DNA of 64,000 nucleotides from Torreya grandis (GCA_037957365.1 JARHVA010000224.1:5128501-5192500); one strand, 5' to 3'; counted from the first letter of the stretch, positions 48,401 to 60,478 are shown. Notes: generated from the letters alone by a model not told the origin. Numbers and translations are program-made.

Positions 48401-49406
48401 ATCAAATGTAAGGGTGCTACATGTCAATCCTTCAGGTCTTCCATAGTCTTTTGACTTTTTAATTGTGCCTCACACCATCCGATCAAGTCTTTGTGAGCAA
48501 GTGAGAAGCATTGATCATGATTTGAGGGCTTGAATGTGATTGGTTCAATGGGATATATGGAGGATTCTATTATTTTTCCTCATGTCATCTGATCAAAAGG
48601 TCATGAGGGAGCATGAACCATTGGATCATCAAAGATGCATGTTGTTTAGTTAAAGCTTAGGATTTCTTCACTTCATTGGTTAAAATGCCATGATAAATTT
48701 AATTTAGGACCACAAAGATAAAGACTTAGGTTAAGGTGTTAAGACTAAGGTCCTGATTGTATTAATATGTCAGGGCCTTAGACTTAAGACATTAGGCTAA
48801 GGTATAAACACATGGATGAGTTAACATAAAAGTGAATGGGAAAATGGAATTTAGGATAAGATGTTAAGACTAAGGTTTTTTTAATATTTAACAAATATGT
48901 TGTGGCCTTAGGGTTAAAATCTTAGGCTATGTTAGGAAACATTAAAAAGACCCTACAAAATGAAGGTTAGACATATAAAAGAACTTTTAAAGGGAAAAGT
49001 AATAAATGTGACCAAGGAATTTATACTAAATTTTAGTTATGTTAATAAACATGATTAAAATTAGACCATGAATTTTATTCTTAGGTCCAAAATTGACTTT
49101 CAAAATATTCCCACTGGTTTGGTTCCTGCCACTATTCAAATTTAAACTGAGGGCCTGGGCTAGGGTTTTTGAAACATGAAATTATTAGGGACAAATGCCA
49201 TGGAACTTGAAACCAGAGAAATAAAAGCCATTTCTTAGTGATGTTAGTCCAAATTAAACTAAAAAAAAAAACCATGTAAGCCTACCTTTGACAGAGTGGA
49301 TGATCTTCAAATTCTATAAATGATCTTATCATGTTAAATTTTCATGTTCAAACTTCAAGGTTTCTCCAGGGTCTTAATTTTCAAAAATGGGGGTGTGTTG
49401 ATCCCA
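42447..49406 (-). repeat. Element C 5' LTR (right copy, about 7.0 kb)
   Basis: Partner of the left copy. The inner end at 42447 is set where similarity to the left flank stops and is followed (on the minus strand) by a 15-base spacer and a TGGCAC primer-site-like sequence. The outer end is at TCCCA, 49406. The coding frame occupies about 43480-46628. The two-copy internal repeat lies near 48040-48225. Confidence 0.85.
43480..46628 (-). pseudogene. LTR-resident unknown ORF, right copy
   Basis: Same protein as in the left LTR. The main frame holds the segments starting at 46397, 46061, 45419 and 45011, all in phase. The start codon equivalent (46626-46628) has become GTG. The shifted C-terminal frame (LGEAKIHEEDVESLIE, about 44272-44319) matches the left copy. 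Stops differ between copies: where one has TAG the other often has CAG, for example just before and at the MAxLHY step near 46400. So the ancestor was open through these sites. Function unknown. The C-terminal boundary is taken by alignment to the left copy. Confidence 0.6.
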
Positions 49407-51339
49407 AAACCTACCAAATGCACTGATCAAACTTACTATGATATTCATAGAGTTTTTGACCATTAGATCAGAGACTACCTAATATACCAGGATTCACTAG
49501 ATTTTGCTTCTACTAACAAGCATACACATTGCTTCCATGGCATAGATAGTCATTCTTCCACCCACTATTGAAATATTTGAAAATTTATTTACACATTGTG
49601 TCTTACCCTTCTTCATCCTAAATAAAAGGCTATACCTCCTCCCAAGTTATTACCTAAGTACATTCTAAAATATGGAAAAGCATATTCTCTTTGGCACTAG
49701 TGCATTACCCATCACATTGATCATTGCCACATCCTCTAACAATACCTTCATGATCACCTTATTAACATTCCTACACCCATTATTCCTACTCCCATAGGTG
49801 ATCCACATAATAAGGATCCTCCTTCACTTGTGGCTCCTGCACCACTTGCATCTTCTCCCCCACTCATGGTTCCTTTCCCATTGGTGGTGCCACCTCCTTG
49901 TCACATAGTTTCCTTTCCTATTCTAGAATATATTACCCTTCTTGAGTAATGTATGCACAAAAGCCCTCATGATCATGATCCTTTAGTTATACCTACATTT
50001 TATATTAAGGATATTCGATGAGAGGTATTTTCACAGCTTCCCCTCATGATAGATAAGACTCTTGCTACAATTAGGATCCAAATTTATAGAAATATATCAT
50101 ATGTTATGGGTAATATTTGTGTATATATTTATCAGTATTTATGAACACAACATGGTGTTTTTTCACTTTATTGTTCATTATGATTTTTGATTAGACTTGT
50201 GATCCAATTTTATGTATATCTTATATCATTTAACTATATGTCAAATTTTACTTCACTTATCTATTTCACATGGATCTTTATATTATGAATTATGTTTTGT
50301 GTATGGTTTCATTTCTTCCATCTTCTCTTATAGCTTCTTTTCATTCTTTCCATAATTGTATGCTTCCATTTATGAATTCATTTATTTTCATGGATGTCTT
50401 TATCTTCTCTCATGTTTGTTTGATACCTTATCTCATCCAGCATGGATAATTATTATTATGACTTGGTTATACAAACCTTACTCCGCTTAGTAATACTTAT
50501 TTACCATTTGATCAGTTAGTAAACAAATAATATCACTTTAATCCTATTATTACCAATACACTTTGGATATCCCTTTATTCCCTTATTTTATTTTATTTAA
50601 ACTTGAGATAACATAATAGTTCACAGGCAAGCCTAAGTGTTTAGTCAGTCATATCTTTAGATACTTAGCTTCATTTAGCCAAAGTCTAAAGCTTATTCAT
50701 GTGTATAAATTTCATCCCTCATGTTGGTTATTCCAAATATATATGGAGTAGGAATCTTAAAACCCATAAAATATAAAATTTAAATCATCTAAACAAAAGG
50801 TAATGATATAAAAGGAAACATACAAATTTAAAAAGTTTAATCACACTAAAAAATGTGATTCAGAACACATCTCTTTTGTCTAATAGAATCTCAAACTCCA
50901 TATTTCACCTCATGACAGAGTTGAGGTCCATTGGGGTGTGGTAGGCTAGTATATTAGAAAAGTCAAATAAAAAATCTTTAAGTGCTACCTACTTTCTCAC
51001 ACAAATACCCAATCTCCATAGTAGATCGATGAATCTATAAGAGGTCCTGAGGAATAGGGAGCATGTTGTGGGATGGTAAGTCCATTTTAATTTTATTATT
51101 CACATAACCAACATGTTTTGATCTTAGTATCTCACCTATTTTCCTATACAACTTTGTGCTTATTGTAAATGGTAATCCTTTGTACTTTGATGGTCACTAG
51201 CCACTTAGTGTCTTTCCTATGTACTTAGTGTGCCTCATGTTCCCTAAGGTATTCTCATAGCCACTTATGTTATGTTTTTTACATTACATCTTTAATTTAT
51301 AACATTTATAATATTTCCCCTTGAGAAATATTATTTTTT

Positions 51340-51540
51340 TAATTGATCACTCCCCCTAGGAGTTCCATTGTAAGATCATGGATTGGACTAGGCCTTCCTC
51401 ATAAATTAACACATTAAAAACTAAATTTTAAAATCATTCCCATAGTTGTTTCCACCTTATTGGTATTACCTTTTGTGAGTTACAATGTAAGACAATGGAT
51501 AAGACCAATCCCACCTCACAAAATATCCCAGTACTCAAGT
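51340..51540 (+). repeat. Two-copy diverged repeat
   Basis: Two segments of about 100-130 bp, each with GAGTTxCAxTGTAAGAxxATGGATxxGAC followed by CC(T/A)xCCTCA(T/C)A, start near 51358 and 51476. Old tandem duplication. Confidence 0.4.
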
Positions 51541-51589
51541 CATAATTAAATTGCATGTCAAATTTGAGATAAGTAGTGATTGATTATTA

Positions 51590-52040
51590 GTTACAAGTCA
51601 TTGACATGCTTCCCATCTTGAAATATTATGTTTTATGCTTAATTCATTAATATTTGACTTTTATCTTCTTATTTTCTAATTGCATGTATGCTTACAACCA
51701 TTTTCTTAAATTTTTCATACTTCCCAGATTGAATTAATGCATTCAATTTAATTTCATTTTCCAATTTTGTCTTCTCTTTTGTACTTCCCAACATGATTTA
51801 GTATGATTTATTGAATTCATTATTTTATTTTTATACCATTTCATTTTCATGTGCCTTTCATTTTATTACATTATTTTCATACTTTCCAATGTGATATAGT
51901 GTGATTTTGTCTTGATTTAATTTAGTGTAAATCTTTTACATGGTTTAAAAACATTTCTTACCCATTTTTACCATCTTTGGTTTATTAAATTTAGTCATAT
52001 TTTGTTATTATACATCTCCCACCATGATATGGTGTGTAGT
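51590..52040 (+). repeat. Degenerate repeat of ACTTCCCAACATGATTTAGTGTG type
   Basis: Five diverged copies near 51608, 51720, 51783, 51885 and 52013, spaced 60-130 bases. The best-kept part is CTTCCCAxxxTGATxTAGT(A/G)TG. No coding potential. Confidence 0.45.
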
Positions 52041-54399
52041 GCATTTGTTTTTTATTACTTATACTTTTCCAATTCATTTTTGACTTTTTCTTTTTAATCA
52101 TGCATATGTATCACCTAATTATATAAAATAAAACACTCAACATATATTTTCCATAGAATATACAACAAAAGATATATACATATGATATATAGAAATATAT
52201 CCATGTTTCAACATCCATAACCAAATACAACTCATGAAATCAATACAAGTGTCAATATGCATCAGATCTAAGGTTAGGTTCCATCCTACCTATATTGTGG
52301 CCTAGCCATGTTTCCCATAGATGCATGAGACTATCCTATCTAAATGGTACACTATAGTGAGTAATTTTAAGATCTCAAACTTGAAACCTATCCCTGTAAA
52401 TTGGCCACATAGGCTTGCACCTATCCAAGCTAGATAGTGGTATCCATGTGTGTCACTATCTCATGTGCTACGGCCTACTAGGCCTATGGCTTTCCCTCTC
52501 CCACCCACATCAGTTGTTTTAGTCCATCCCCAAATGATTTTAGGTGACTCATGGCCTCCCCCACCAGTCTAAACCAAACCACCTAGGCTAAGGCAAATGG
52601 TAGTATAATCACACTTCCCATGACCCTACTCTTCCCTATGATTACACATTAGTTCATGTGAAAACTACTGACCCTAGTTATCCTAATTTAAGGCATTTTA
52701 AAATCACATGAACCTTTATCATAGCACACAACCATCCCTTATACATATTTAGCATCAAATTTCCATTTTGCACACAAATAAACCCTCTAGATGCCTCCTA
52801 GGGCCTTTTTAGAGGGTTGTTGACCACGCAAAGTGGCCTTTGAACCTAATACATAGCTTAGGGAAGAAACCCATGGCCTAGGACACACATTTTATTCAAA
52901 AAATCCTTGGCCTAGGCTGTGGCCTAGGCAGGACATGTAAAAAAGGATCCAGTTTGGCACAAATGACTAGAAAGAGTTACATTTTGGCCTTTAGCAGATT
53001 ACGGTTATCTTATATGATGATTCATAATTAATTTTATCCTCTTGATTGTCACTCTCAAATATTTTATTCCTTCTTGAATCTCACCTAGTTCATTCTTGGC
53101 ACACTTAGCTTTCATTATGATGGGGGATGCCCTACTGCGCTATAATTCATCTTGGTGATTCACATTACTCTCTATAGTGTTGTTGAAGTTTGTGGGTTAC
53201 TCCTAACTCCCTCAAAACTCCATTACACCCATTATTATTCTCCATCTATTATCTTTCTCTCATTTGGTAGATTCTCCTTTAGCGCTTCCACTATTTTTGG
53301 CTCCTAGTTTAGACTCAGCTTACACATAGCCTAATCCTAATCCTTCATTGCTTCCTATCTTGGATAATCAGTTGGTAGAAAGTTTGCACAATAATTTTGA
53401 GTTTTATATGAGGGAAATTTTTTATGAAAAGTGAAATTTCTATTTTTTTAGTAGTGCATATGTTAGGTTTTGATTGTTTTAATGATTTAGCCTATTTAAG
53501 GCATTATCTAGGATAGTTTTTGAAGTTATTACATTTATATGTGGTTAAGAATGTATTTCATCACTTGAAATATATTCCATTATATGTTATGTTTAATTTA
53601 GAAACTTTTCTCATTGCATAGTAGAATCTTAATTGCTCCAAACAATCTATACAATTTACATGAGATTCCTCTCTTGCTAAACTAAAAAGTTACATTATTA
53701 GGAAGAATAGTGTTGAGAATAAAGAGTTAGCTTAGACTGAGTTTATGCATGCTATTTAAGCCTTGATTGAAAACATATTTAATTCCTAAAAAGTATTCAA
53801 TTTGGCCTGAAATTTCTTTCTCTTCTAATTTTATGCATTACTTGATAACTCTCTTTATTTAACATTGTTATTTTCATAATTTGTATACAAGTAGATTTCT
53901 AGTCTTAGTTGCTCACTTTATTGTGGTTATACCCATTATAGATACCTACATCCTTTTTTGCTTGATCACATTATCCCTAAACTAGTTTATGATTATTTCT
54001 ATAACTTCATGCAAGCTAACAAATTGGATAGCCTTTATAGATCTCTAGTAGCCCATAAAATCCTTGAGTCTTCTAGCCTTATTATTATTTATTTAAGTAC
54101 CCTATGTAATCCACTACCAAACACTAGTGGTTCTATTTATATTATTTAAACTACATTTCACAACACTCGGTGGGACCTCACATAAATTATCAAGTGAGTT
54201 CTATCCCATATAGAACTCTCTTAGCCAACTCCCCTCTATCAGCTATTAGGATTTGCATTCAGTTGTGTTTCTGCTCTTACCTTGGTTGTTTTATCTTGCA
54301 TTAGTTTTGTGTTATTATCTCTATTGGTTATCCATATATTTGAATTTTTAATTATCTCATGTGTTGTTATTGCTTTATTTCATCCATGGTGAGCCTACC

Positions 54400-56215
54400 A
54401 CCCTTGGGATGCCAATCTTGTTAGATTCAGGGCCTTATCCCTGATCTCACTCATGAGTAGGTTACAACTATAATGGAATGCTATAGACACTTTTTTATCC
54501 AAGAGGTTCCCTTGAACCAACATGGTGATCTAGACCCTATTTCATTCCATATATAAAAATATTGGTAAGTTTGTAACCAATGAACTCAATCCTCTTTTCA
54601 CTAATCCAAGCTTCATTCATCTAAAGATCTTTCCCCTCAGCCTCATACCATTATTCATTCACCCATTTGAGGCGATGAGGACCACCTTGCATGACTGAGG
54701 CCTAATGAGCTATGTGAAATCATTGATTATTATTGTAGACATCTTCAAGTTAATGAAGTTTACCCTTCTCCCCCATAGGATTAGGTATCATGCATCCTTT
54801 GAATATAGAGATCACACCCATTCAATTTTGAGTGCCTTAACTAGTTCTCATGTGAGTTCCCCACCTCTTTCTTGGTAGGAGACTCTACAACAAGAACCCA
54901 CTCACATTCATGTTGTGGGATATAGTTACTCCAAGTTGGCAAGGCACCTCCATCATTAAGAGTCCTTCCATCCTCTTAATCCATCCTTTAGAGTCTTTGA
55001 GAAGCATGCTGACTTTGATTGCCACCTACAGACTAGAGATCTATGGGATACCTATCCTGAGCATCAACACCCTCAAGTTGACCCTAATCTAATGGCACAT
55101 CAATAACATCACGGATACCTAGGTCACCATGATTATTCCATGTCATCCCATCATCTTTGTAAGAAATGATATCCTTCCCATGGTTGTTCCCCACCCCATG
55201 GTAGGGATGATTTATAGCATGAGCATATCCCATATTAGGAGTTACCTTGATATTGTCCCCTCCATAATTAGGGTTATGATGAGGTATATTGGCATAGACA
55301 ACATCATAACCACCATGATACTCCTTCTAGAGTTTATTATCAACCTTTTATCAATTGTGAATATAAGGATCTTTGTAGGAATCCTCTAGCCCTTTGAGTA
55401 TGTGTTGTTCCCCTTCATACTCCTATCCTTGAACTACCTAAGTTTAATGGGACTCAAGACTCTAGTCCAACAAAGCATATCAAGACATTTATGATGGAAT
55501 TTATGGATTGGGAATAGGATGAAGGCATGATGTTGAAGCTCTTTGCTTGTTCTCTATGAGCCAAAGCTCTCATTTAGTTTTAGAATCTTACCTAGATTCT
55601 ATTTCTAGTTTCCATCTCCTTCTAGATGAATTCCTCTAGTACTTTGATATATCCATACCATTCAACCTCAACATCTAATCATTTAACTCCATGGCACATG
55701 CCAAGGTGAGTTAAACTTTGATTTTATGTGTAGGTGGCACTCAACCATCTATACATGCAAAACAAGGTTCTCAGATGATTAGATTTATGACATGTTCACA
55801 TAAGCATTAATGCAAGAAGTTTAAATTGAGGTTCTCAAGTGTGATCTAGCCTCATATGATGAAGCTATTAATGAGTGTTTGAATATTTAATTTGTTTAGG
55901 TGTGTATGGGCATGTACCCTATGCTAACCCAAAATTCATCCTCTTTACACGATTGCAACCATAACACCATCAATGATGGTGTCACTGATTCTCCTCCCAA
56001 GAATAAGGAAAAGAATGATAGTCATGAGGTGAATGATTTTATCAAGAAGCTAACTAAAAAGAAGGCTTATGAATCAAGCACAATAAAAACATGGATGATG
56101 TTTCCTTATGACCATGCCAAGTTTTACAATTTCCATCTAATAAAGGGCCATGATGATGCCAATTTTGTTGTTAAAAAATCTAGTGTGCAAGCCTTGACTC
56201 CATCTTAGATTTATC
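54400..56215 (+). pseudogene. gag: Element E gag remnant
   Basis: A His/Pro-rich leader (about 54900-55400) leads to ELPKFNGTQDSSPTKHIKTF and MMLKLFACSL (55430-55560), the start of the plant gag capsid domain, with later parts spread over frames to about 55900. The segment 55900-56208 (NKEKNDSHEVNDFIKKLTKKK) is the linker toward the protease. Stops include TAG and TGA at Gln, Trp or Arg-like positions. Inactive. Confidence 0.6.
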
Positions 56216-56745
56216 CACTTATATAATCCAAATAAAAATTGAATGTGTTCAAGGAGACTCTTCCTGACCATAAAAAGGAGAAGAATAAGAAGAAATCTAA
56301 GGCTAAGACCCATCATTCCCCTTCTTTCTCTTCCACCTCTTCTAACTCATTTTCTTAAGCTGACCTGAGAGGGAAATCTAAGCGTGAGAGTAGAAAGTTA
56401 ATTGTTTATATTGAAATATCCTCTACTGGGTATGAGTGCTTTGTCAACACATTCTTAGGTAAGGTCACTAACCCCATTAGAGAGACTAGTGGTATTGGGC
56501 CTCCTATCTAGCCCATGATGGCAAGGAACCCCAAAGTAAGATTTGAATTTTGGCATAACATCCCTACCTAAGATAGACAACATCCTTACTTTGTCATGAA
56601 GGAGTTATAGTGCCTCTTAGATGGGATCTCCATTTGGGACCTTCTTAACCTTTTCCTTAAGCAAATCGGTCTCATCTTTGATGAGTTTAGTCTCTCTCCT
56701 GAGGGCCCATTTTGGGATGATGTCAAAGTTTTATTCAAATTTGAT

Positions 56746-57210
56746 GTGTCTAATCACCCTCATCCTCTCATGTTATCTTTTGACCCTACCTCTTTGCTAG
56801 ACACTTCATTTATATCAAATAAGGCTCACTTTTCCCTCTACATTGAGACCTCTATTGATGATTATCATGTTAAGAAATGCATCATTAATGAAGGAGATGC
56901 ATTGAATATCATGCCCATGTATTTATTTAATGAGCTTAGGATTAATCAAAAGAAGCTCTCTGATTCTCACCACAACTATGTTGGATTCAACAATGACATA
57001 ATTTACACCAGTGGGAAACATGAAGCTCTAGGTCAAATTTGGCCCCAAGATAGTCAAGATTGATTTTTATGTGTTAGACTTAGATATTTCATACAGTATG
57101 ATTCTTGGTCATCCTTGGAACACTGCCATGAAGGTCATCACATCATCCACATTCCATATGGTTAAATTCATGCATGAAGGTGAGGTTCATACTATGGAGG
57201 TTGACCCAAA
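56746..57210 (+). pseudogene. pol: Element E aspartic protease
   Basis: LYIETSIDDYHVKKCIINEGDALNIMP carries the active-site block, with N-E-G in place of D-S/T-G, so the catalytic Asp has become Asn. After a frameshift near 57040 the C-terminal part continues: IDFYVLDLDISYSMILGHPW, with the hydrophobic-Gly signature, then KFMHEGEVHTMEV. Confidence 0.75.
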
Positions 57211-57219
57211 TCCTTGAGA

Positions 57220-57890
57220 ATTACTTTATGCAAAAACAAAGCCCTCAGGTGATGCTTTGGTTGTCTCCTCATAGGGATCTATGGATTCCCACATGCTCCC
57301 TCCTTTTGAGTCTCATTTTTTTAAGGATGAAGATTATGATCCAATTGAGTATCGATCAACATTCACTCCTTCAGAGTTAGGCATGCATCAACCAACTCCC
57401 TCTCTAGCTCCATGATGTTAGGTTGGCTCTTCTCTTATTAGAGACCTATTTTAATATATCTCCCTAAACATTGAGATTCTCCTCACATCATGATTATCCC
57501 ATCAAAGTATAGGATATCTTAGTGAGTCTCCCATAGAGACCGCTAGAGTAGCTAAGTCTAATATCAAGTGCTATTTTATTCATGTTGTGATATGTAACTT
57601 ATTCAAGGAGAGAAAGGCATATGTCAAGATCATGAGAGCTGATCATAATTACCACTATCTTTTTGATCAATTAAAATTAGAGATTTCTCTCTCTGATGGC
57701 CCAACCCATGACATCCCCACAATGTATGTCTTGGTAGTTGAGCCTGAGGTGTTAGAACAATCATTCCCTCTCATCCTTGAGTGTTTAGAGGAAGGTAATG
57801 ATATGGATGTTGAAGGATCTATAGATGTCAACCTTGGCACTTATATAAGGCCAAATATCATCAATATCAATGCTAGCCTTACTCTATAGT
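57220..57890 (+). pseudogene. pol: Element E protease-RT linker
   Basis: Open from 57587 to 57889 with an acidic end (PLILECLEEGNDMDVEGSID). No RNase H motif (no FDG, no YGDS) is seen in any frame, unlike the same interval in elements B and C. Probably the natural spacer of this lineage. Confidence 0.5.
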
Positions 57891-57949
57891 AATGGGATGT
57901 CTTGTTCACATTTTTGTGAGAATTTTTGGATGTATTCATTTGGGAATAC

Positions 57950-58790
57950 ATTGATATTAAGGGCATGGATCCCAAATTCATTATCCATAACCTCATTATG
58001 GATGATCGGGCCCATCTCATTTGCCAAAGTCAATGACCAATGATGGTCAAAGTCTCCTAGTTAGTCAAGGCTAAGACTGAAAAGCTCATTCGAGTTGGTT
58101 TCATCTAAGTCGTTGACCACCCACGATGGGTTGCTAACATTATCCTTATTTTCAAGAAGAATGGAGCCATTCACATTTGCATCAACTTTCAATATATTAA
58201 TTTTTAATGTCCAAAGGATAGTTTTCCCACTCCTTTGATCAACCAAATTATGGACTCCATAATTGATTTTGAGATCATGTCCCTCATGGATGGATTCTTA
58301 GGGTATAACCAAATCCAGATTGCACCTAAAGACTAGCACAAGATGACATTCACTACCCCTTGGGGTACCTTCTATTATGCCATCATGACTTTTGTTCTGA
58401 ATAATGATAGGGCCATGTATTAGCATGCTATGACCCATGTTTTTCATGACCTCATCCATAAGATTATGGAGTGCTATGTTGATGACCTCCTTGGAAAATC
58501 TTGTAAGTGGGATAAGCATGTATGATACCTCAAGATCATCTTTGAGCTTCTCAAGGACTATCCCATCAGACTTAACCCTAAGAAGTGTATTTTTGGCATC
58601 TCCATTTGAAATCTTCTTGGCTTCCTTATTTCATAGTGAGGCATCAAGGTGGATCTTGAGAAGATCAAGATGATCCTTGTGATGCCTCCCCCATGCAATC
58701 TCATGAAATTATAGTCCTTCCTTGGAAGAATCAACTTCCTTAGATATTTCATTAAGGAATATGCTCATAAATACATACCCCTCACATGTC
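57950..58790 (+). pseudogene. pol: Element E reverse transcriptase
   Basis: Blocks in one nearly continuous frame: IFKKNGAIHICINF, SLMDGFLGYNQI (motif A Asp), MTFTTPWGTFYYAIM, ECYVDDLLGKS (motif C, 58470-58500), IRLNPKKCIFG and SFLGRINFLRYF. Both catalytic Asp of motif C are intact. Interrupting stops are mainly TAG at Gln positions (for example in APKD.HKM and AMY.HAM) and TGA. Inactive only through stops. Confidence 0.9.
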
Positions 58791-59310
58791 TTTTGTGGTC
58801 TCCTAAAGTCCAAGTGTCTTTTAAGGAATTGAAATGCATGATTCATAACCCTCCCATATTGATGGCATCCATCGAGGGCCATGAATTCATCTTGTACACC
58901 TCTATCACTAATATTTCTATCGAGGGCATGCTATGTCAAAAGGATGACATTGGTAAAGAGAGAGCTATTTACTACATCTCTCACATGTTATTTGGCCCTG
59001 AGATCAACTAATCTACTATGAAGAGGCAATGCCTCTCCCTTATCTTCATTATGAAGAAGATATGACACTACATGTTGGGCCAAACCACCAACATGATTGT
59101 CTAATCTATTCTACTCCACTATTTTCTTGGCAAGACACATCTTGCCACCTAAATTGTAAAGTGGATCATGCTTCTTCAAGAGTTTGACCTCCATATTAAT
59201 AACCAAAAGTATACCAAGTGTTTAGTTGTAGTTAAGCAACTTGTTGAATGCTTACTACCCAATCCTAGTACAAAATTGGTTGATGATGCCTTGTCTACTT
59301 AATTAATCAG
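58791..59310 (+). pseudogene. pol: Element E RT-linked RNase H
   Basis: WSPKVQVSFKELKCMI leads into HEFILYTSITNISIEGMLCQ, GKERAIYYISHML and KRQCLSLIFIMKK, the Ty3/gypsy RNase H succession. The usual catalytic Asp in LYxDAS appears replaced (YTSI). It ends with LVDDALST near 59300. One stop follows EIN. Confidence 0.75.
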
Positions 59311-59399
59311 ATTGAGGTCTCTAAGTGTGATTGGTACTAAGACATTATTCATTACCTTGAGAATCAATCTTATCCCATTGATGCTCCTTCACAAGAATG

Positions 59400-60060
59400 A
59401 TATTAAATTTATAATCTCTCCACTTGATATGTCATAATAGGTGGTATATTATTCAAGAGAGGTCTTAATGACTTGATGCAATGTCTATCCCCTGAGGATA
59501 CCTCTCTTACATTGGAGGAGTTTCATGGGAGTGTCTATGTTGGTCACTCAGGAGGGAAAGCCATTGCTCATCGTACTATTATGATGGGTTATTATTGGCC
59601 CTCTCTTGTTAAGGATGCCATCCAATATGATAAGAAATACAAGATGTGCCAAGTCACCAAGGATGCCATCAATGCCCCTATAGGATTCTTGTATTCCATT
59701 TCAACCCCTTAACCCTTCTTGGTTTGGGATCTCAACTTTATCGATGAGTTCAAACCCACCTCTTCTAATGGCCATTGCTAGTTCATCTCTTCCACTAACT
59801 ATTTCATGAAGTGGGTTGAGGCCATACCTTTTAGTGGTATATGTGGGAAGAGTGTCACTAAGTTTGTCTTGAGTCAGATCATTTATAAGTTTGGGGAACC
59901 CATTATGATCATGGTCAATAATGGCCTAGAATTCTAAAGCCTCGAGATGCATGAAATCACTAAACACTTTGGGTTCAAGCTTTATTTCTCTTCCACCCAT
60001 TACCCCCAGGGAAATGGGCAACTTGAATCTTCAAATAAGACTTATTTTGCTAAAATATGT
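59400..60060 (+). pseudogene. pol: Element E integrase, 3' truncated
   Basis: Zinc domain: EEFHGSVYVGHS gives the His, KKYKMCQ the Cys pair with the first Cys replaced by Tyr. Core: VWDLNFIDEF (first Asp), IMVNNGLEF where the second catalytic Asp has become Asn, and PQGNGQLESSNK (Glu, about 60010). Integrase similarity stops about 15 residues later, and the remaining third with the GPY block is missing. Confidence 0.85.
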
Positions 60061-60478
60061 CTATTTTAAGTCTAAATAAAAATAGAGAATAATGTTAGGG
60101 ATAAGTGATTAGAATGAACCCAAATTGGTTTGCGCACCATATCTAGATGTTGTGAACACTTATCTTTGGCTAGGGAGGACTACCTACAAGTAAGAAAACA
60201 CTACCAAAAAATGTTTATTAGCAGATATTTGAGTGGGTTTCCAAGATATGCACTTGTTTTAGGAAGTGTCAAACTTCTTTAGAGATAACAGTCCACTTTT
60301 GAGAGACAAAAGAGTAATAAATAACTAAAAGAGAGGTAAAGAGAGAGAGTAAAAGAGAGGTAATATTACCATTTATTCAAAACCTAAGTGTAGTAGAAAT
60401 TAACAGGGTGCTGGTGGTATGTTTTGTTTATATTTTGGAGGTTGTTTGGGTAGGTTCTAAAAGGGTTAAGAAATCCAT

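Larger units (their letters stand above)
23996..49406 (-). mobile_element. Element C: giant Ty3/gypsy (Tat-like) retrotransposon with 7-kb LTRs
   Basis: Direct repeats of about 7.0 kb (23996-30997 and 42447-49406), starting TGATG and ending TCCCA on the plus strand, flank gag and pol in the minus direction. Removing the nested copia element leaves about 21 kb, in the size class of the Ogre-type elements. Order on the minus strand: 5' LTR, primer site, gag, protease, extra RNase H, RT, RNase H, integrase, 3' LTR. A 200-bp LTR sample (26750-26950) differs from its partner at about 21 sites, so the insertion is old. No clear target duplication remains (ACTTT left, AAACC right). Confidence 0.85.
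49407..54150. other. Unassigned stretch right of element C
   Basis: AT-rich with no intact frame. Near 49650-49960 the plus strand has a knuckle-like CITHHIDHCHIL stretch followed by a Pro-rich segment, which may be a gag end of an unidentified element. Further right are two families of degenerate repeats and a stretch rich in CCTAGG/GGCCTA words (52280-52930). The upstream LTR of element E may lie here, but no partner exists in the window. Confidence 0.4.
54150..60060 (+). mobile_element. Element E: Ty3/gypsy gag-pol remnant, truncated in integrase
   Basis: Plus-strand gag, protease, RT, RNase H and integrase in canonical Ty3/gypsy order, with many stops. Unlike B and C, no second RNase H is recognisable either before RT or between RNase H and integrase. 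A CACTCGGTGGGACCTC stretch at 54160-54175 resembles the downstream half of the primer site of element A and may mark the start. Similarity stops inside integrase at about 60050. LTRs are not identified. Confidence 0.8.

Noticed and set aside
23985..49416. CCTACC near both ends of element C as a target duplication
   Set aside because: Offset differs between ends (several bases left of the LTR on one side, four bases right on the other), so it is likely chance.
58061..58752. Minus-strand ORFs over the RT of element E
   Set aside because: The plus strand shows ordered RT motifs; the minus frames carry none.
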